A model generated the notes under the pieces. It saw only the letters and a program-made list of their open reading frames with translations. It was not told where the DNA came from and made no database searches. This document shows positions 10,830 to 31,576 of a stretch of DNA of 64,000 nucleotides, in pieces (the first letter of the stretch is position 1; the number at the start of each line of letters is the position of its first letter). The stretch comes from Dysidea avara. Taxonomy: Eukaryota; Porifera; Demospongiae; Dictyoceratida; Dysideidae. The translations under genes were made by a program, and so were the position numbers. The stretch lies in assembly GCF_963678975.1 (NCBI RefSeq), contig NC_089280.1:834501-898500 (forward strand). The letters are read 5' to 3'.

Positions 10830-13800
10830 TCAGTGTGGTCTTGAGGTGAGGTAGGAATCAGATTGTCGACGGTGACGAGGAGGTAGACTGGACTTGGGAG
10901 GGGGTAACATTTTTCCCTCCAAAATGTCTTTAATATGTTGTACGATGAGATTGATGGCCACTATAGCGAGGGAATGACATCATTAATTTGAGGGGAAATC
11001 ACTTACCATTGTTCTCTGCCCCTCGGGGTATAATGACATCAGCATATTTCTTAGTCTACAAGAATAAGAAGAGTGCCACACACTGTCCTAATAGTGTTAG
11101 CCCGGGCATGAACTGAACTGTCGGGCATGAACTGTCAGGTGGTAATCCCCTCTATTTTGTTTAAGCATTTTATTGTAATGGTCCCTACTAGCTTGGAAAT
11201 TCCTAATATTTTCTATACTTGTTCACCTAAAGTAGTCAATCTTAAAACATCATATACAGTAGTTCATTAGTTAGTGACTGTATAATTGACTATTTACTGT
11301 GGACAGATACTTACAGGCAAGCAAAACTCTTCAAAAGCTGGTTTCACGAATTGTGTGTACTGAGTCAACACTTGCTCTAGCTCTCGTCCTCTCTCATTGA
11401 TATCTCTTAACACTGTTACCATGGTGAATAATGACATGTAAACTAAGGGGTGTGTGTTACATACCTCTTCTAGCCAATCGAGTGTCACTATCTGTGTCAA
11501 CAAACAACTTCATCTGTAACATCTCTCTCACCTCAGAGCTGTACAATACTAGGATCCCTTCAAATAGGACCACATCAGCTGGGTATAGTGTCCGAGTAGT
11601 TGGTTGCCTATAGCAGCAAGCTGTAACTACATTTCTTGTATGAATTGTAATTACAGTATAGGCGCTTCTGAACCGTGGTATCGGGCAATGATCATAAAAG
11701 TGTTCACATAAATGAATTGTTTGGATAATTCATTTATAAACATACATCACACACTTCAATTGAACAGTCGTTCTCAATTTAAGAAAAAAAACCAAAACAT
11801 TTTTGAATAAGATCGCTGCAAATCCCTATACTGACTCCGTCACAATTTAGCTACATAATACTCTATTCATCTATTAGACACAGCAAAACTCATGTACTGA
11901 TATTAACTCCACATTTACTCAGTCTTTCTCCGTCTTGGAACAAATTTTATCCAGTACAGCCTAGCTTGAGATTATTATAGTCATAGCAGTAGCCCATTAC
12001 GTTATAGTTAAACCAAGAGTTTGTAATGGTGTAGGGAGAGTGTCGAACTACGCTATACCCTGTGAAAAATGAGCCTGTAAAGTCCTGACATTGAACTGTT
12101 CAAACAACTTGGTGATTTGTGTTGATTGGTGACTAATTATAAGTGCAGTGGGTGCACGCATACACATTGCTACAGAGTGAAAGAGCAGTGTACTTGAGAA
12201 GAGTATGGTACAATGTACTAAGGAACATAAAGATACAGCCAACTAACCTGGAAAGCCATTGTTATTGGAACAATTTACCAAATGAAATAATTGAATGTTC
12301 TACCCTAGATGAATTCATGTATCACCTAAGTTTTGTATGATCACGTATGACTAGCGGCTGGACCGAACATTAATTTTAGACAATCATATATAAATTTGAT
12401 TTACACAGAATGTATTGTGCTTATTATTTGAGGTTGTGCAGTTGCACCCTCCACTGTGTTGTATCTGCTGTGTTGTATCTGCTGTGTTGTATCTGCTGTG
12501 TTGTATCTGCTATGTTGTATCTGCTGTGTTGTATCTGCTGTGTTGTATCTGCTGTGTTGTATCTGCCTTTCACAGTAATAAAATCCAAATCCAAGCCATA
12601 GATATCAACTTCATGCGTGACATCTTAATACAAGATTTCATCATGGTCGCCATTCTCGAAACTGCTGATAGTGAAAGTAACCTGTCTAGATGGGGTTTTA
12701 GGCTTTTAGCCAAAGGGATTCAATGCGGACCACCCGACCAAACTAAGAAAGTGTTAAATCTGGGCAATCAACAGCTGTCAGATTTACGAGAGGACACAAA
12801 TATATGTGGGCTACTTTATAGGCTCATTTTTCATTGGGTATAGCAAAGTTCAATACTCTCCCTACACCATTATAAACTCTTAGTTAAACCCCACCATGAG
12901 TAGGATATTGTAGTTATCAACTTGAGGGGTGAAGCCAAGGTGTTGATAACTAGATATCCTATGAGTACAGGTGGGGTTAACTGGCTTCTATCCCGCACTT
13001 TGAAGCAGTCAAGTTCACAAACATGTCAATAAGGCTAGACAAGCTGTATGGCTTCAATGAACTTGTAGTTTTACTTGCCTGGTTTACTAGTCTTGTTCCA
13101 GGCCGTCCACGCACTAAATCACACTACTTCACATGATCTAATGCGTGGGCAGTCCAGGATGACAAAAGTTTACAATGTGTATCTATGGCTTCAATTTTTG
13201 CTTAGTTTGTAGTTTTATAACTGTGTGTAAAGCTTCAATTTACTTTGATTGCGCTTCTTTCAATTGAAGGTGTAAATATATGTTGTCTTCCATATATGTA
13301 CTGGAGTTTAACTACCATTCCCGGGGTTTAACTTTGATGTAGGGCTTCATGGGATAGAATGTGCAATTTTTGACAGGATTTGAACAATGGTCCCAAGACG
13401 GAGTCAAGACAGAGCAATATGGAGTTAACATCAGTATATAATGGGTTTTGTTGTGTGAGTTGGGTCAAAATAGGGATTGGTGGTTTACATTACCACCCCA
13501 GCAATCCCTTCTTGTTTCCTGGCTTTGGTTTAGTAGTTCCATTCCCTTTTTGAAAGTTCAAATATTTTATCCATCTATTTTTTGTGTGTGTGTGTTTTTT
13601 TAATGCAGTAATGGATTTGTTTGATAATGAAGAGTGTTTAGGATACAACAATTTAGTGTTTCTACTCTCAATCATTCAGTATACACATGAAGCATACAGA
13701 GACTCCTACTATACAAGTGCAATGAAAAATTAGGAATTTCAAGTTCGATCAGGGATCATAGTAAGGAAACAAGGGAGGTTGTCTATACCTGCAGGTATAC

Positions 13801-16800
13801 AAGTGGACATTTACTCCCTAATTCACTCTGTTAAGGGATTAAATATCCATCTGTATACCTGCAGGTATAGGCAACCTCCCTTGTTTCCTTACTTTTTATT
13901 TCTATGATCCCTGATCGAACTTGAAATTCCTAATTTTTCATTGCACTTGTTTGTTTACTTTTTTTGTAACATAATTATTGACTAGTGCACCTGCGCAACC
14001 ACATCAATAGAATGAATGGCGCCCGACAGTATTAATAACGTCTAGACGCGTGTCCCAACTATCAATTAGGGAAAAGTGAAGTAGCTGTTACACTTTGTGT
14101 CAAGCTATGTTCAGCATGTTACACAGCGTTTCGAACAAAAGACAGTACGAAAATTGCCTCTACAAGCTGTTTACTCACTACGAAAAATTGAAGCGTGCCC
14201 TAACTATCAATTAATGAAAAGTGAAGAAGCTGTTACGCTTTGTTTCAAGCTATGTTGAGCATGTTACACAGCATTTTGAACGAAGAACAGTATGACAACT
14301 GCCTCTACAAGCAATCCACTCGCTATGGAAAATACGGATGATTTTTACGTAGCAAACTATTGAGAAGCCATCATGCGCTACCACGAATTGACACCTTGTG
14401 CAGTGTCAGTGAAAAGAAATGGGACACAAAGGAGGACAAAGGCAAGTCCATGATGCACTCATTGTAGCTACTGCTGTTGGCGAAAAGGCACATACGTATC
14501 AGGAGAAGCGACGTCGCATAGTGAAGAAATCAAGCCCGTAGCTCTAACCAAAGTCGAGTTACGCTTGGCTGAAGGCATCAGTCAGTCAGTTAGCAGAAAA
14601 TTCTGTTAAACACAAAAATTTTAAAATTTCATAGAAACTTGCTGGAAGGGTTTAGATGTGCCTGAAAACCTTTTTGGGTTTAACCAATACTGCCAAGCTG
14701 TAATGAAGGTAAAGTGAGGCTGGTTTTGGGGTAATACAATTGGGCCTATTCTCCATGATCCCTAATATACAGTACTATTGTACTGTATGATGAACTAGAA
14801 TTTGCACTACTAGTGCCTTTAATAGCTGTCAAATTCAGTGCAAGCTTTGTTGTTATCAGGTAACACTTTACAGTATTATTAGAGTATTTACATGACTGCT
14901 CTATTAGAGTAGTTAGTCTGATCTTGAACATCCTATGAATGCTAATCACAGAATGAAATGCCATTATACTATAACAAATTATAATGAAATTTCAATGACA
15001 GAGAATATAGAAACCTCTACAATCCAGGAGAATAGAATATCAGTCTTTACTGCCAAAACTTGTAATTTATGAAGTTTCAGGTGACTAATTACTGATAAAT
15101 CATTACATGGGATATGTAATTACACAACAGCCTTGCCTAGCTTCCACATACCTTGAGTGTGTCTTGAAGTCATATATCGGAATGTTAACCACTTTGCCGT
15201 CTAATATAGCCTCAAGGGTGCTGATGAGTAGGTCATTATCAAATGCATCTGTGATGTCATAAATAACATTACATCATTATGTGTGTAGTGTAACCCTGGG
15301 CTGGTTACTATGGGATACAGATGATCACACAGTGACCTTATTAAGAAGATTACACAATTAGGGATTACCATAATGGCCGGTTTAGACAGGTGACCTTATT
15401 AAACAGGTTTCAGGGGTATGCCACACCCACACACATACCTGGATGATCAAAGTTGTAGTCACCATTATAAGCTGCTTCTTTCTCTTCACTTGACAACACT
15501 TTGTAGAAGCTATCTTGATTGAGGATACACACCTTACGTTCAACCGTGTTCACTTTGTGTTGTCCCAGCTCCTCAATAATCTTACGACACACTGTTGTCT
15601 ACAAGAGGAAATGACAGTTGTATTACTCTGGGAAGAAATGACATGTAAGATTCTTGAAAGCAGAGACATGTTTAGATTTGCATGTCACTTTTCCCTCAAT
15701 CACAACACACTAGTGTTAAAGAGTGATGCTCTAGTACATTACAAATGGTTGGTAACTTGGAGGATTTCTACAAACAATTGTCCAGCTTTCTACTGTCATC
15801 ACCACTCACTAGAGTCTAGTGAAGGCCTTGTGTTTCTGTTGAAATGTCTCTTAACTTCTTTTTCAGCCAACAGCAGAGGCTCATAAAATATTTAGACCAA
15901 CATACGGTATGGTATGTTACAGTATGGTATGTTACAAGTGGTTTGTAATATTTTGGAAGATCAGTTCTTAATGTCACATGTGAAATACACAGAAATCTAT
16001 ACTTTGCTGTGTCACCATTAACACTTGTGCACCTGTTTAAATATTTCACAGAATTTGCAGGTATTGACTAATGATTCTAATCATTGTAAAGCTGATCGGT
16101 AGTATGACATATGCCACCAAAGTTTCATGTGAAGCACCCAAATCCTAGTGAACAAAGACCCTACTTAGTTTAGTGGATGTCTTCTTTAATAGTATTGACA
16201 AAACAGTAACAAATTTCTTCTTGTTATAAGGCAATGACCTTAGGATGCGCAACAGCCATTTTGCTTTTGTGGCAAGACATAATATGGCTTTATTGTAACC
16301 TCAAACACAGTGAAGTAGCAAGAGGATATGTCCCATGGGTGAATATTGTAGTAATGTCACGTGATATGTGGTACATGCTTGTTCTTCAAATTCCATTTTC
16401 AGAGATGAAGAATGACAGGTCTCATTATTTATGAATGAACTGTGCCAATCGTGCCATGTTAAGCTAATGGTTGTAACTTGTTCCAGTGCATACGGAGTGG
16501 TCCCTGAAATTAGCAAGAGTTCATAATATTATAACTCTCGTTATATTATGAACTCTTGATATTAGCTGTAGCAGTACAGTGAGCCCCACCCCTTGGAGGA
16601 TTGGAACTCTTATTACTCAGTTACTAGTTAGTTTGTTGATATATCATGTAGCCTAAAAGAATTGTCCCACCTGGCAACTGTAGCTTACGGACATTTGATT
16701 TCAGCTTTGTTTCACTTCTCCAGATTACGACAGATCTGTGACCGAATTTTGGAAAATCAGCCATAATTAGTGCTGTACACCTACAAAACTTTTGTCACCA

Positions 16801-18602
16801 GTTAATTCCCTACCAATAATTGGTAATAACAAGACAGGATGTTGATGGTCACTTTGGTACCACCCTAAACCTTCCAGCAGGCTTGTTGAGTTGTATTATG
16901 TCAGCCAATACACAAACAAACCAATTAACTGCAATAACAGTTATTACAATCACATATTTACACATTCTTTGAGGTTATGTTATGATGTTAACACTTGTCA
17001 ACAGGGGTAATTTATGACCAGATTTGTGAAAAGGTACCTTTTTCATACATTTGACATACCAGCAAACAAAATGTCACAACTGTTGACTCCTTGACTTTCT
17101 TTTTGTATCAAAACGTAGCCACATAATGTAGGGATACTCATGGAAAATTACAGACACGTGCTTGCAATGATACAAAAGTTACCAAGTTAGAAAGTTGAAA
17201 AAATGGGTTAAATTTTATGTGTGAAAAAGGTACCTTTTTGCACAACCGGTCACATTTATGGTTTACCAAGTGGGTGGGCAATAGCCGGTTTAAAGGTTTC
17301 TTCACCAGTTATTAGACAACACCAGTTAATTGGACACTGGTGTACAGCACTAGCCATAATGTCACATTTTACAACTCAAATATCTATGAACAAAATGAGG
17401 TATTCCAAAATTTGTAGTTTTAGTATGGTATTTTAGAGTGTTAGTACAACCTTCTGTGTCAGTTTTTTTTCTTGTATACTAGTGAGGGAGACCTCTGTAT
17501 TAGTGTAAAATAAGCGAGTGTTATTTGCAGCAGGGAAGCATGTCGAGAAAAACAATATTTGTACTGCCTGTCGATGCTACAGCAGGTTTTAGGCTGCTTC
17601 ATGGTAGCCAGACTACTAAATCCCATAGCTGCATCTCAGCCTCAGGCTAATAAATAGATTCCATGTTTTATTTCGCCATAATGCACAACAAGCCTTGCAT
17701 AAACTGACATTGAAAATATTTTCGCATGCTCTTACAATCCGTCCTATAGAGTCGTTGTTCAACATCTAATGGCCATACAAATCAGCATGTAAGCTCTACA
17801 ATGTGGTGGTGTTTGCTTTAGTTCTCCAGATGTGCTCACAACTAAATTTTAATAACGTCCTTCAAACTAGAAATTGTCAGGTAACCAAACACCACCTTAA
17901 ATGCTAGAAAATACACAACTTGACTTAAGCTTTAGAAATTAAAAATAAATATTAGCATGCTAGTATTACCACACACTCTCTCATTAACACCTTATGATGT
18001 CATTGTTAATGGGTCTGGTAGCTCATCAGACACCCACACTGATAAACACAAGAAGAAGGTACTCTTTCCTCTAACAACATGGCTAGCATGTTGACATAGC
18101 AACCACATCATCTTTACATGTTATTCATGATGTACCTATCAATGTCATGCCCCAACTACACATGCAGCACAGGTGGGTACTTGTAGAGGATCGGATTATC
18201 ATCAAATGTATTTGCAACAAGAATATTCATATTACTACTGATCCTCGGGACAAATAATATGAATTAGTAGGGGATTTTTGTAACTTGGTGTTGTCCCCAG
18301 GGGTGGGATTTATCCTACAGCTCCTACCTGGGATAAATGGGGCATCACATTGATAGGTACACAGATACACCAGTAGTGGCATATGCTATCGTATGTCACA
18401 GCGTCATCACGTGTAGTCTGACTACAAACACACACAACACCAGATAAACCATAAACCCATACACATTTTCACGTAGTGTAGTTGTTGCCAGTTTGGTTCT
18501 CACCTTCCCAGATGCGGTACCACCCGCCACACCAATGAGAAACGGCGTCTTGGACACTCCATTAACCATCCCCCCATTACTAGCTGCTACCCGGCTGGCC
18601 AT
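10830..18602 (-). CDS. UCK2: Uridine-cytidine kinase (UCK2-like), complete, 7 exons
   Basis: It phosphorylates uridine and cytidine to UMP and CMP in cytosolic pyrimidine salvage. Coding exons in order: 18504-18602, 15439-15598, 15152-15248, 11465-11607, 11315-11412, 11007-11055, 10830-10960. They join in phase to 258 residues, close to the usual ~260. The P-loop GGTASGKT (residues 27-34) is split by intron 1 after the lysine. Other family blocks are [99 protein letters not shown] and [14 protein letters not shown]. The protein ends ...SRPH, as I recall vertebrate UCK2 ending. I chose the start giving [11 protein letters not shown]; an in-frame ATG 72 nt upstream (18674) would add 24 residues with no family similarity. 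Introns 1 and 3 (2.9 and 3.5 kb) carry repeats. UCK1 versus UCK2 cannot be settled, since a sponge may have one ancestor of both. Confidence 0.93.
12170..12345 (+). mobile_element. LINE 3'-end relic
   Basis: The frame ending [19 protein letters not shown] is the 'WNNLP..I....TL..F' pattern found at the C terminus of CR1/L2/Jockey-type LINE reverse transcriptase proteins. The same pattern occurs at 55860-55945 here (IWNNLPNHIKEITSIEQF). Only this C-terminal stub remains. Confidence 0.5.
12458..12567. repeat. 14-bp minisatellite, about 8 units
   Basis: The unit CTGTGTTGTATCTG repeats with one variant (CTATGTTG). It creates Cys/Val-rich spurious ORFs in two frames. Confidence 0.9.
13713..13950. 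mobile_element. Near-perfect fold-back element
   Basis: The arms (ACAAGTGCAATGAAAAATTA ... TATACCTGCAGGTATA) are about 95-110 nt, almost identical and inverted, around a short AT-rich centre. A degenerate relative lies near 2036-2175. The transcript would form a long hairpin. No coding capacity. Confidence 0.85.
13950..14790 (-). mobile_element. Composite dispersed repeat, copy 3 (inverted, diverged)
   Basis: It ends in CAGTACTATTGTACTGTATGA, the inverted start of copies 1 and 2. It includes a tandem duplication of about 130 nt (about 14063-14190 and 14195-14325), each half carrying AAAAGTGAAG, GCTGTTAC, TTTCAAGCTATGTT or its variant, and GAGCATGTTACACAGC. The GACTGA-type tandem region is much shorter than in the other copies. 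Confidence 0.55.
16510..16564. repeat. Short hairpin repeat, copy 1
   Basis: The arms AAGAGTTCATAATAT and ATATTATGAACTCTT are perfectly inverted around ATAACTCTCGTT. It is related to the hairpins at 19167-19216 and 20437-20498. Confidence 0.75.
16737..17254. mobile_element. Possible TGTGACC-type element
   Basis: TGTGACCG begins the left end and its inverse CGGTCACA closes the right; the TIRs match for only 8 nt. An internal inverted pair (AAAAGGTACCTTTTT near 17028 and 17225) adds support. It could also be chance. Confidence 0.4.
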
Positions 18603-18680
18603 GATATAGGCGGACCACCTTTCTCCCACGTGTAATTTATACGGGCACGTGCTTCGATATCCTAAATAGAGCACAGCACA
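18603..18680. promoter_or_regulatory. 78-bp bidirectional promoter with two CACGTG E-boxes
   Basis: This is the whole spacer between the UCK start (minus, 18602) and the ERAL1 start (plus, 18681). It has two perfect CACGTG palindromes, at 18627-18632 and 18646-18651, centre to centre 19 bp apart, and no TATA box. CACGTG is the site of MYC/MAX, USF and TFE/MITF bHLH factors. Shared regulation of both genes is an inference from the layout. Both 5' UTRs must be very short or overlap this spacer. Confidence 0.65.
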
Positions 18681-27036
<8,356 letters not shown>

Positions 27037-29465
27037 TTTTTTACAATGATGATTAAATTTTGTATTGTAGCATGGGAGAGTGATAATTGTCAGTGGACAG
27101 CAGTAATGTAGTGGGCCTAGTGGGGTGTACAGATTTAGTGCAAGTCACATTACGAATACAGCAGAAACATGTTAAACTAGATTTAGAGTGCAGTGCAGTG
27201 GACCCCACACTGTCCAAAACAAAAATGTCAAACCACTGTGACATCAATGTACAAGACCACTCACTGACCTTAAAGAAGACCTCTCCTACCTGTTAGATAT
27301 TGTATGATTGGGAAGCATTCTCTGGCTACTGTATGTGCTATGGACTTGTTGCTATGTACAGACATTATAAACCAAACACATCTATAGTGATATGTAGACT
27401 ACTGAAGTACTATAGACGATGCTACTGATGCATTAGTAGTGTGCAGTGTTTGTGTCATCGCTAGCAGTAGGCAAATCATTTGTGATAACTGAGGTTTTTG
27501 TCTTGTGAATGGTATTGATCTCTAAAACACTTCTGGCTATAAAAAGCTCGAGTCCACTGAATGGACTCACTCTGGTCTATTACAAGCAATACAATTACAT
27601 CATAAGATTACAGCATCACGTGCAATTGGGATTTTTCACTGACTTCAGGACATGCACAACAGGAGGGCAAATCCTGGGATGCAGATATCTGTATATCATT
27701 TCTTTTTGTTGTTACTTAGCAGTAGCTAATCTGTTGTGCTCACTACAGTTATATACTCCTTATAATGATTACCAACTGTGGCACAGTATCTTGGTATAAA
27801 CATCCTGACGTATTTCTTCACCTTGTTGTCATGATGTACAGTAGATAAAACTCTTGTCTGTCCTATATATTGTCCTTCACTCCACAATTGCAAGTTACAG
27901 AATATTGAAATAAGGGCTGTTGTGTGATGGGATGTGGTATGTGCACAATACTGTGGTCACATTATAAGCAATGCCTCACATGCCTGCTACTAAGTACTGG
28001 TGAACATCACTTAAGCTAGACCACACAGTACTCCAACATTATGTATAATAAAACTATGTGTTTAGATCTGCAAAGTAATTGTTTGCAAACACCATGTTGT
28101 ACCATAGATAGTTGTACATGCAGGGGCCTGGCTACTGAGAGGTTCTATAGTAGTAGATCAACACAGTTCCCTCTATAGTAGTAGATCAACACAGTTCCCA
28201 ACAAGGCTAATAGAATTTTAGGACCTACATGGTAGTGACGGTCACTACTACAAAATTAGTAGTGAATGTCACTACACAAAAATAGTGAGTATTGTGGCAG
28301 ACATTAGTAGTGATGTTCCCTAGTTTGTTTGTACTGGGCATGACTAGCTAAGCTAAAGTATTGACACAGGTGATGATAAGGTAGTACCTATCATGCAGGC
28401 CATACATGCAACAATACCATTTCAGATTCTACATGACATTTAGCTGACAGCAAAAGAGAACACATGTATAACGTAACATCAGTACACTTGTCCTACAGTG
28501 CAGGAGTTTCTCTATTGTCACACTTGCAAGCAAACTTGTGACTGGCACCTGTACTGGTACGCCTACACTACGTCGTGTACCCATCAGTGTATAAACCTGC
28601 CCTATACGTGCAGGATTTCGTTGCTCCATAGTTACTACAGTTAGTGACATCGGCAAGGATACTCATTCTAAATGTATAATATAGCTCACCAAAACTTTTT
28701 TCCATGCAAAGAATTATAAGTCAAAGTATTTACACTGAGAGGGAAAACAAAATGGCACACATTCACGAAAGAATATTGCACAAAATATCAGAAACAGAGA
28801 GAAACATTACATGAAAAGTTCTTATAATAAAAAAAAGATTGCACTAAAAAGTTGCCAAAGCAAAAAAGAAAGGTTACCACCTGGAAACTAACTCAGATGT
28901 TGCATTTGTAAGATGTATGCTTTGACCACTTAGCTAAACAGTAATGAGCATTAAAAGTTATCATGTATAATTAGGTAGTTTGCATGTGGTTTATGTAAAG
29001 ACTTAAAACAACTTTTGTCTACACCCATACACTAATCACACTGTAAACGACCAATGCCGGCAGTTATACAGTAGAAGCTTCATTTATATGCTAGGTTATT
29101 CCTAGATAGTGAACACTCTGTTTGGTGCCAAAACAACATTGATATGTTCAGCGGCTGGCAAGTATGCATGAACTCAAAATGGAATGGATGGCTTTTCAGC
29201 TTTATTTTTCCTGTGCTTCAGCACTTAGAATGCAGTAAATGATGGAGCTAGTTGAGAGAGAGGAAAAGTTTAAAGTTCATACCCTATTCCATTTTGTGAA
29301 GTCTTAACATGTGTAAAATTCAGGGTAACTTTGAGGGTATCCAGACCTAGGCACCCACTCTATTAAGCTGGGTATATACAAATAACATATTCTTCTCAGT
29401 TATAAATACATTATGTGTATAAACCTAATGTAAATAGCTACAGTAGTCACTGGAGTAATGGGTGT
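27037..29465. other. Convergent intergenic region ERAL1-TMCO1
   Basis: The 3' ends of both genes face each other. I see no recognisable gene; ORFs of 69-96 codons (27087-27296, 27509-27799, 28429-28656) have no domain. At 28150-28200 a 27-nt piece (CTATAGTAGTAGATCAACAC) is directly duplicated. Around 28228-28310, TAGTAGTGA/TCACTACTA words form small inverted repeats. Confidence 0.5.
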
Positions 29466-31544
29466 TCACTTGGTAGGTGGAGTGTAGAAGGCATTACCAC
29501 CACCCGTAATCTTGTTAACTGATCTTGATGGACCAAATCCTAATAACTTAGTGATATTCTGTACATAGTAACAATTATTATTATAGTATCCTGGTTGTCA
29601 TGGTTGCCTACTCACCTCTCGGACTGACATGGTGCACAATATATAGAGAAATATGAAGGAACAGTCAGTATAGTCTGTGCCCATTAGGTTTCTATGGGAT
29701 ATGCCTCGTAGTAATGGGATTGGTTCAAATGGTAACTTGGCAACCACTTTTCCATCAAAACTGTAGAAGAAGACAAAAATCAAACATATAAATATGAACA
29801 GACACACGTATGAATACACTACACACAGAGGTGGTAGAAAGGGGGTCTGTCAAAATACATATGGATGGGCTTAGTCCCCTAAAAATACCTAAATTAAAAT
29901 GAACAATGATTGTGTTAATTCTGCAACATATTAAGAAGTTTGTGATAGAAATGGAAATCCAGTGCCAGCCTTACAAAACAAATGGACGATTTGTTATCAA
30001 TGAACATCAAAGAATTCATACGTCATGAAATCCGTCTCGTGATTGGGGGCCAGACACTGGACTGATGCTGCTAATAATTAGAAGGGCTATGTTAATTATT
30101 CTTGCTATTAGATTGCTGTATAATTGTTGTACAACTATTATCCTTTTCATTGCTATCAGCTGTGCTCTCAGCTAGGCTATTTGACACAATCGCTTTTCCA
30201 GCGACAGAGCGAGTAGCTTCTTCGTCAGCCTATAATGTCTACTTTAAGCTGTATAAATGTTGTTAAAACAAACCCAAGAATCAGAGTGCCAAGTGAAAGA
30301 TTAAGAGATGCTAGTGACGATGAACTAAGATCACAAGCCACAAGACAGTGGGGACATTCAACCCAACGTGGTCTCTACAACATTGAAATACTGGAAGAGG
30401 AACAATACACAGTGAAAATACACTAACACAGGTTACTGCTCTCAATATGACGAATGGATCCGGAGAAGTCTTATCAAATATATTCCGAGGCCAAGTCAGG
30501 CCAAGCGGTGTAAGATGAGATCCAGACAGTCCTGCTGACCATCAATTCACAGTGTTAGGCTGTATCATAAAACAACACCTTGTTCCAAGCAGGAAGCTTG
30601 AAGATCCACTGGTCAAAATGCATATCCCATTTACAAAAAGAGAATTCAGGCTCCTTGAGAATGCTGGAAAATTGCTAGGTACATCACGTGGTCACCATGA
30701 ATATGGCATCACACAATATAGTGATTTAGATAATTTACTGGGAATCCAGTGGCATTTTCGAGTAGCCAATATTAATGGTGATTTCTCTTTGTCCGTTCTG
30801 GAGACAATCCAGTTTTACCTGATGAAGCCCAAACTATTGCTTGATTTCAATGCCACCAAAACAACAGCTGGTGAACTAAGCTAACACCATGCTATACCAA
30901 ACAACAATTATTTCTGCCATTCCAATTCGTACAGAAAGATGGGAACAAAATAGAACTATTACGGTTACTGTAGTATTTTACCTGTTGTAAAATCTACCTT
31001 AATTAAAATTCTGTTTCAAATAGAAATATGAGGACATCTCAATTGTTCTTTTAAATCAACTGAAACTAGTAATCATCAGTCAAGTTTCCGTTCCTTTACA
31101 TGTGTGCTGTTCATCACACACAAACATACACATACCTTCTCTTGCCTACCCACAGTTACTTACGATTCATCCTCCTAATTGAAGAAAGCAAGACTGGTGG
31201 CTGATACTGTATCCTAATGCAAAGCCTATGGCATCTGTGTGGAACACAGCTATTGCCGATAGCATTAGTACTGGAATGCCTGTGCACCACTCAGGCGCTT
31301 GAGACTTGTGCACGCAAATCCTCCCGGTAACCCGCCCGAGTCTCACAGAGAGGTAGGGGAACCCACAGTTCCATAGTGACTCAACACTGCTAAGTGAGAC
31401 AAGGACAGTTGGGAATTTGCTTCAATTCCCCAGTTAATACCAGGTACCCATTGATGTTGCAGCAAACTGGGCTGCTTTTGTAGTGGACACCAGGTCCCCA
31501 TTCAACAGCTGGGTGGACTGTATCCAAATGCCACATCTTCACAC

Positions 31545-31576
<32 letters not shown>

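Larger units (their letters stand above)
12008..12887. mobile_element. Inverted-repeat element with nested LINE tail
   Basis: The ends AAGAGTTTGTAATGGTGTAG and (inverted) CTACACCATTATAAACTCTT extend into TIRs of about 75 nt through GGGAGAGT and ATGAGCCT. The interior includes a LINE 3' tail relic and the 14-bp minisatellite at 12458-12567, so it looks like a nest of insertions. Confidence 0.7.
11608..15151. other. UCK intron 3, transposon-rich
   Basis: It holds an inverted-repeat element with a LINE tail and a minisatellite inside it (12008-12887), a palindrome at 12894-12977 (GGATATTGTAGTTATCAAC against GTTGATAACTAGATATCC), a fold-back element (13713-13950) and an inverted relative of the composite repeat (about 13950-14790). 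There is no independent gene. Confidence 0.65.
15599..18503. other. UCK intron 1, no gene recognised
   Basis: The intron lies inside the P-loop codons. It contains a hairpin (16510-16564) and a weak TGTGACC-type element (16737-17254). The piece 17255-17310 (TTTATGGTTTACCA...) recurs near 61935. ORFs of 66-123 codons on either strand have no recognisable domain. Confidence 0.5.

Noticed and set aside
10860-10910. Plus-strand reading [12 protein letters not shown], resembling the Myb motif
   Set aside because: It lies opposite the last UCK exon, whose minus-strand reading ends in the expected ...SRPH; the likeness is chance.
18603-18674. Upstream in-frame ATG of UCK (MLYLGYRSTCPYKLH...)
   Set aside because: It would consume nearly the whole promoter spacer and adds residues unlike the family; the ATG at 18602 fits the usual length.
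27509-27799. 96-codon plus-strand ORF downstream of ERAL1
   Set aside because: No domain, no splice context, and composition like surrounding non-coding DNA.
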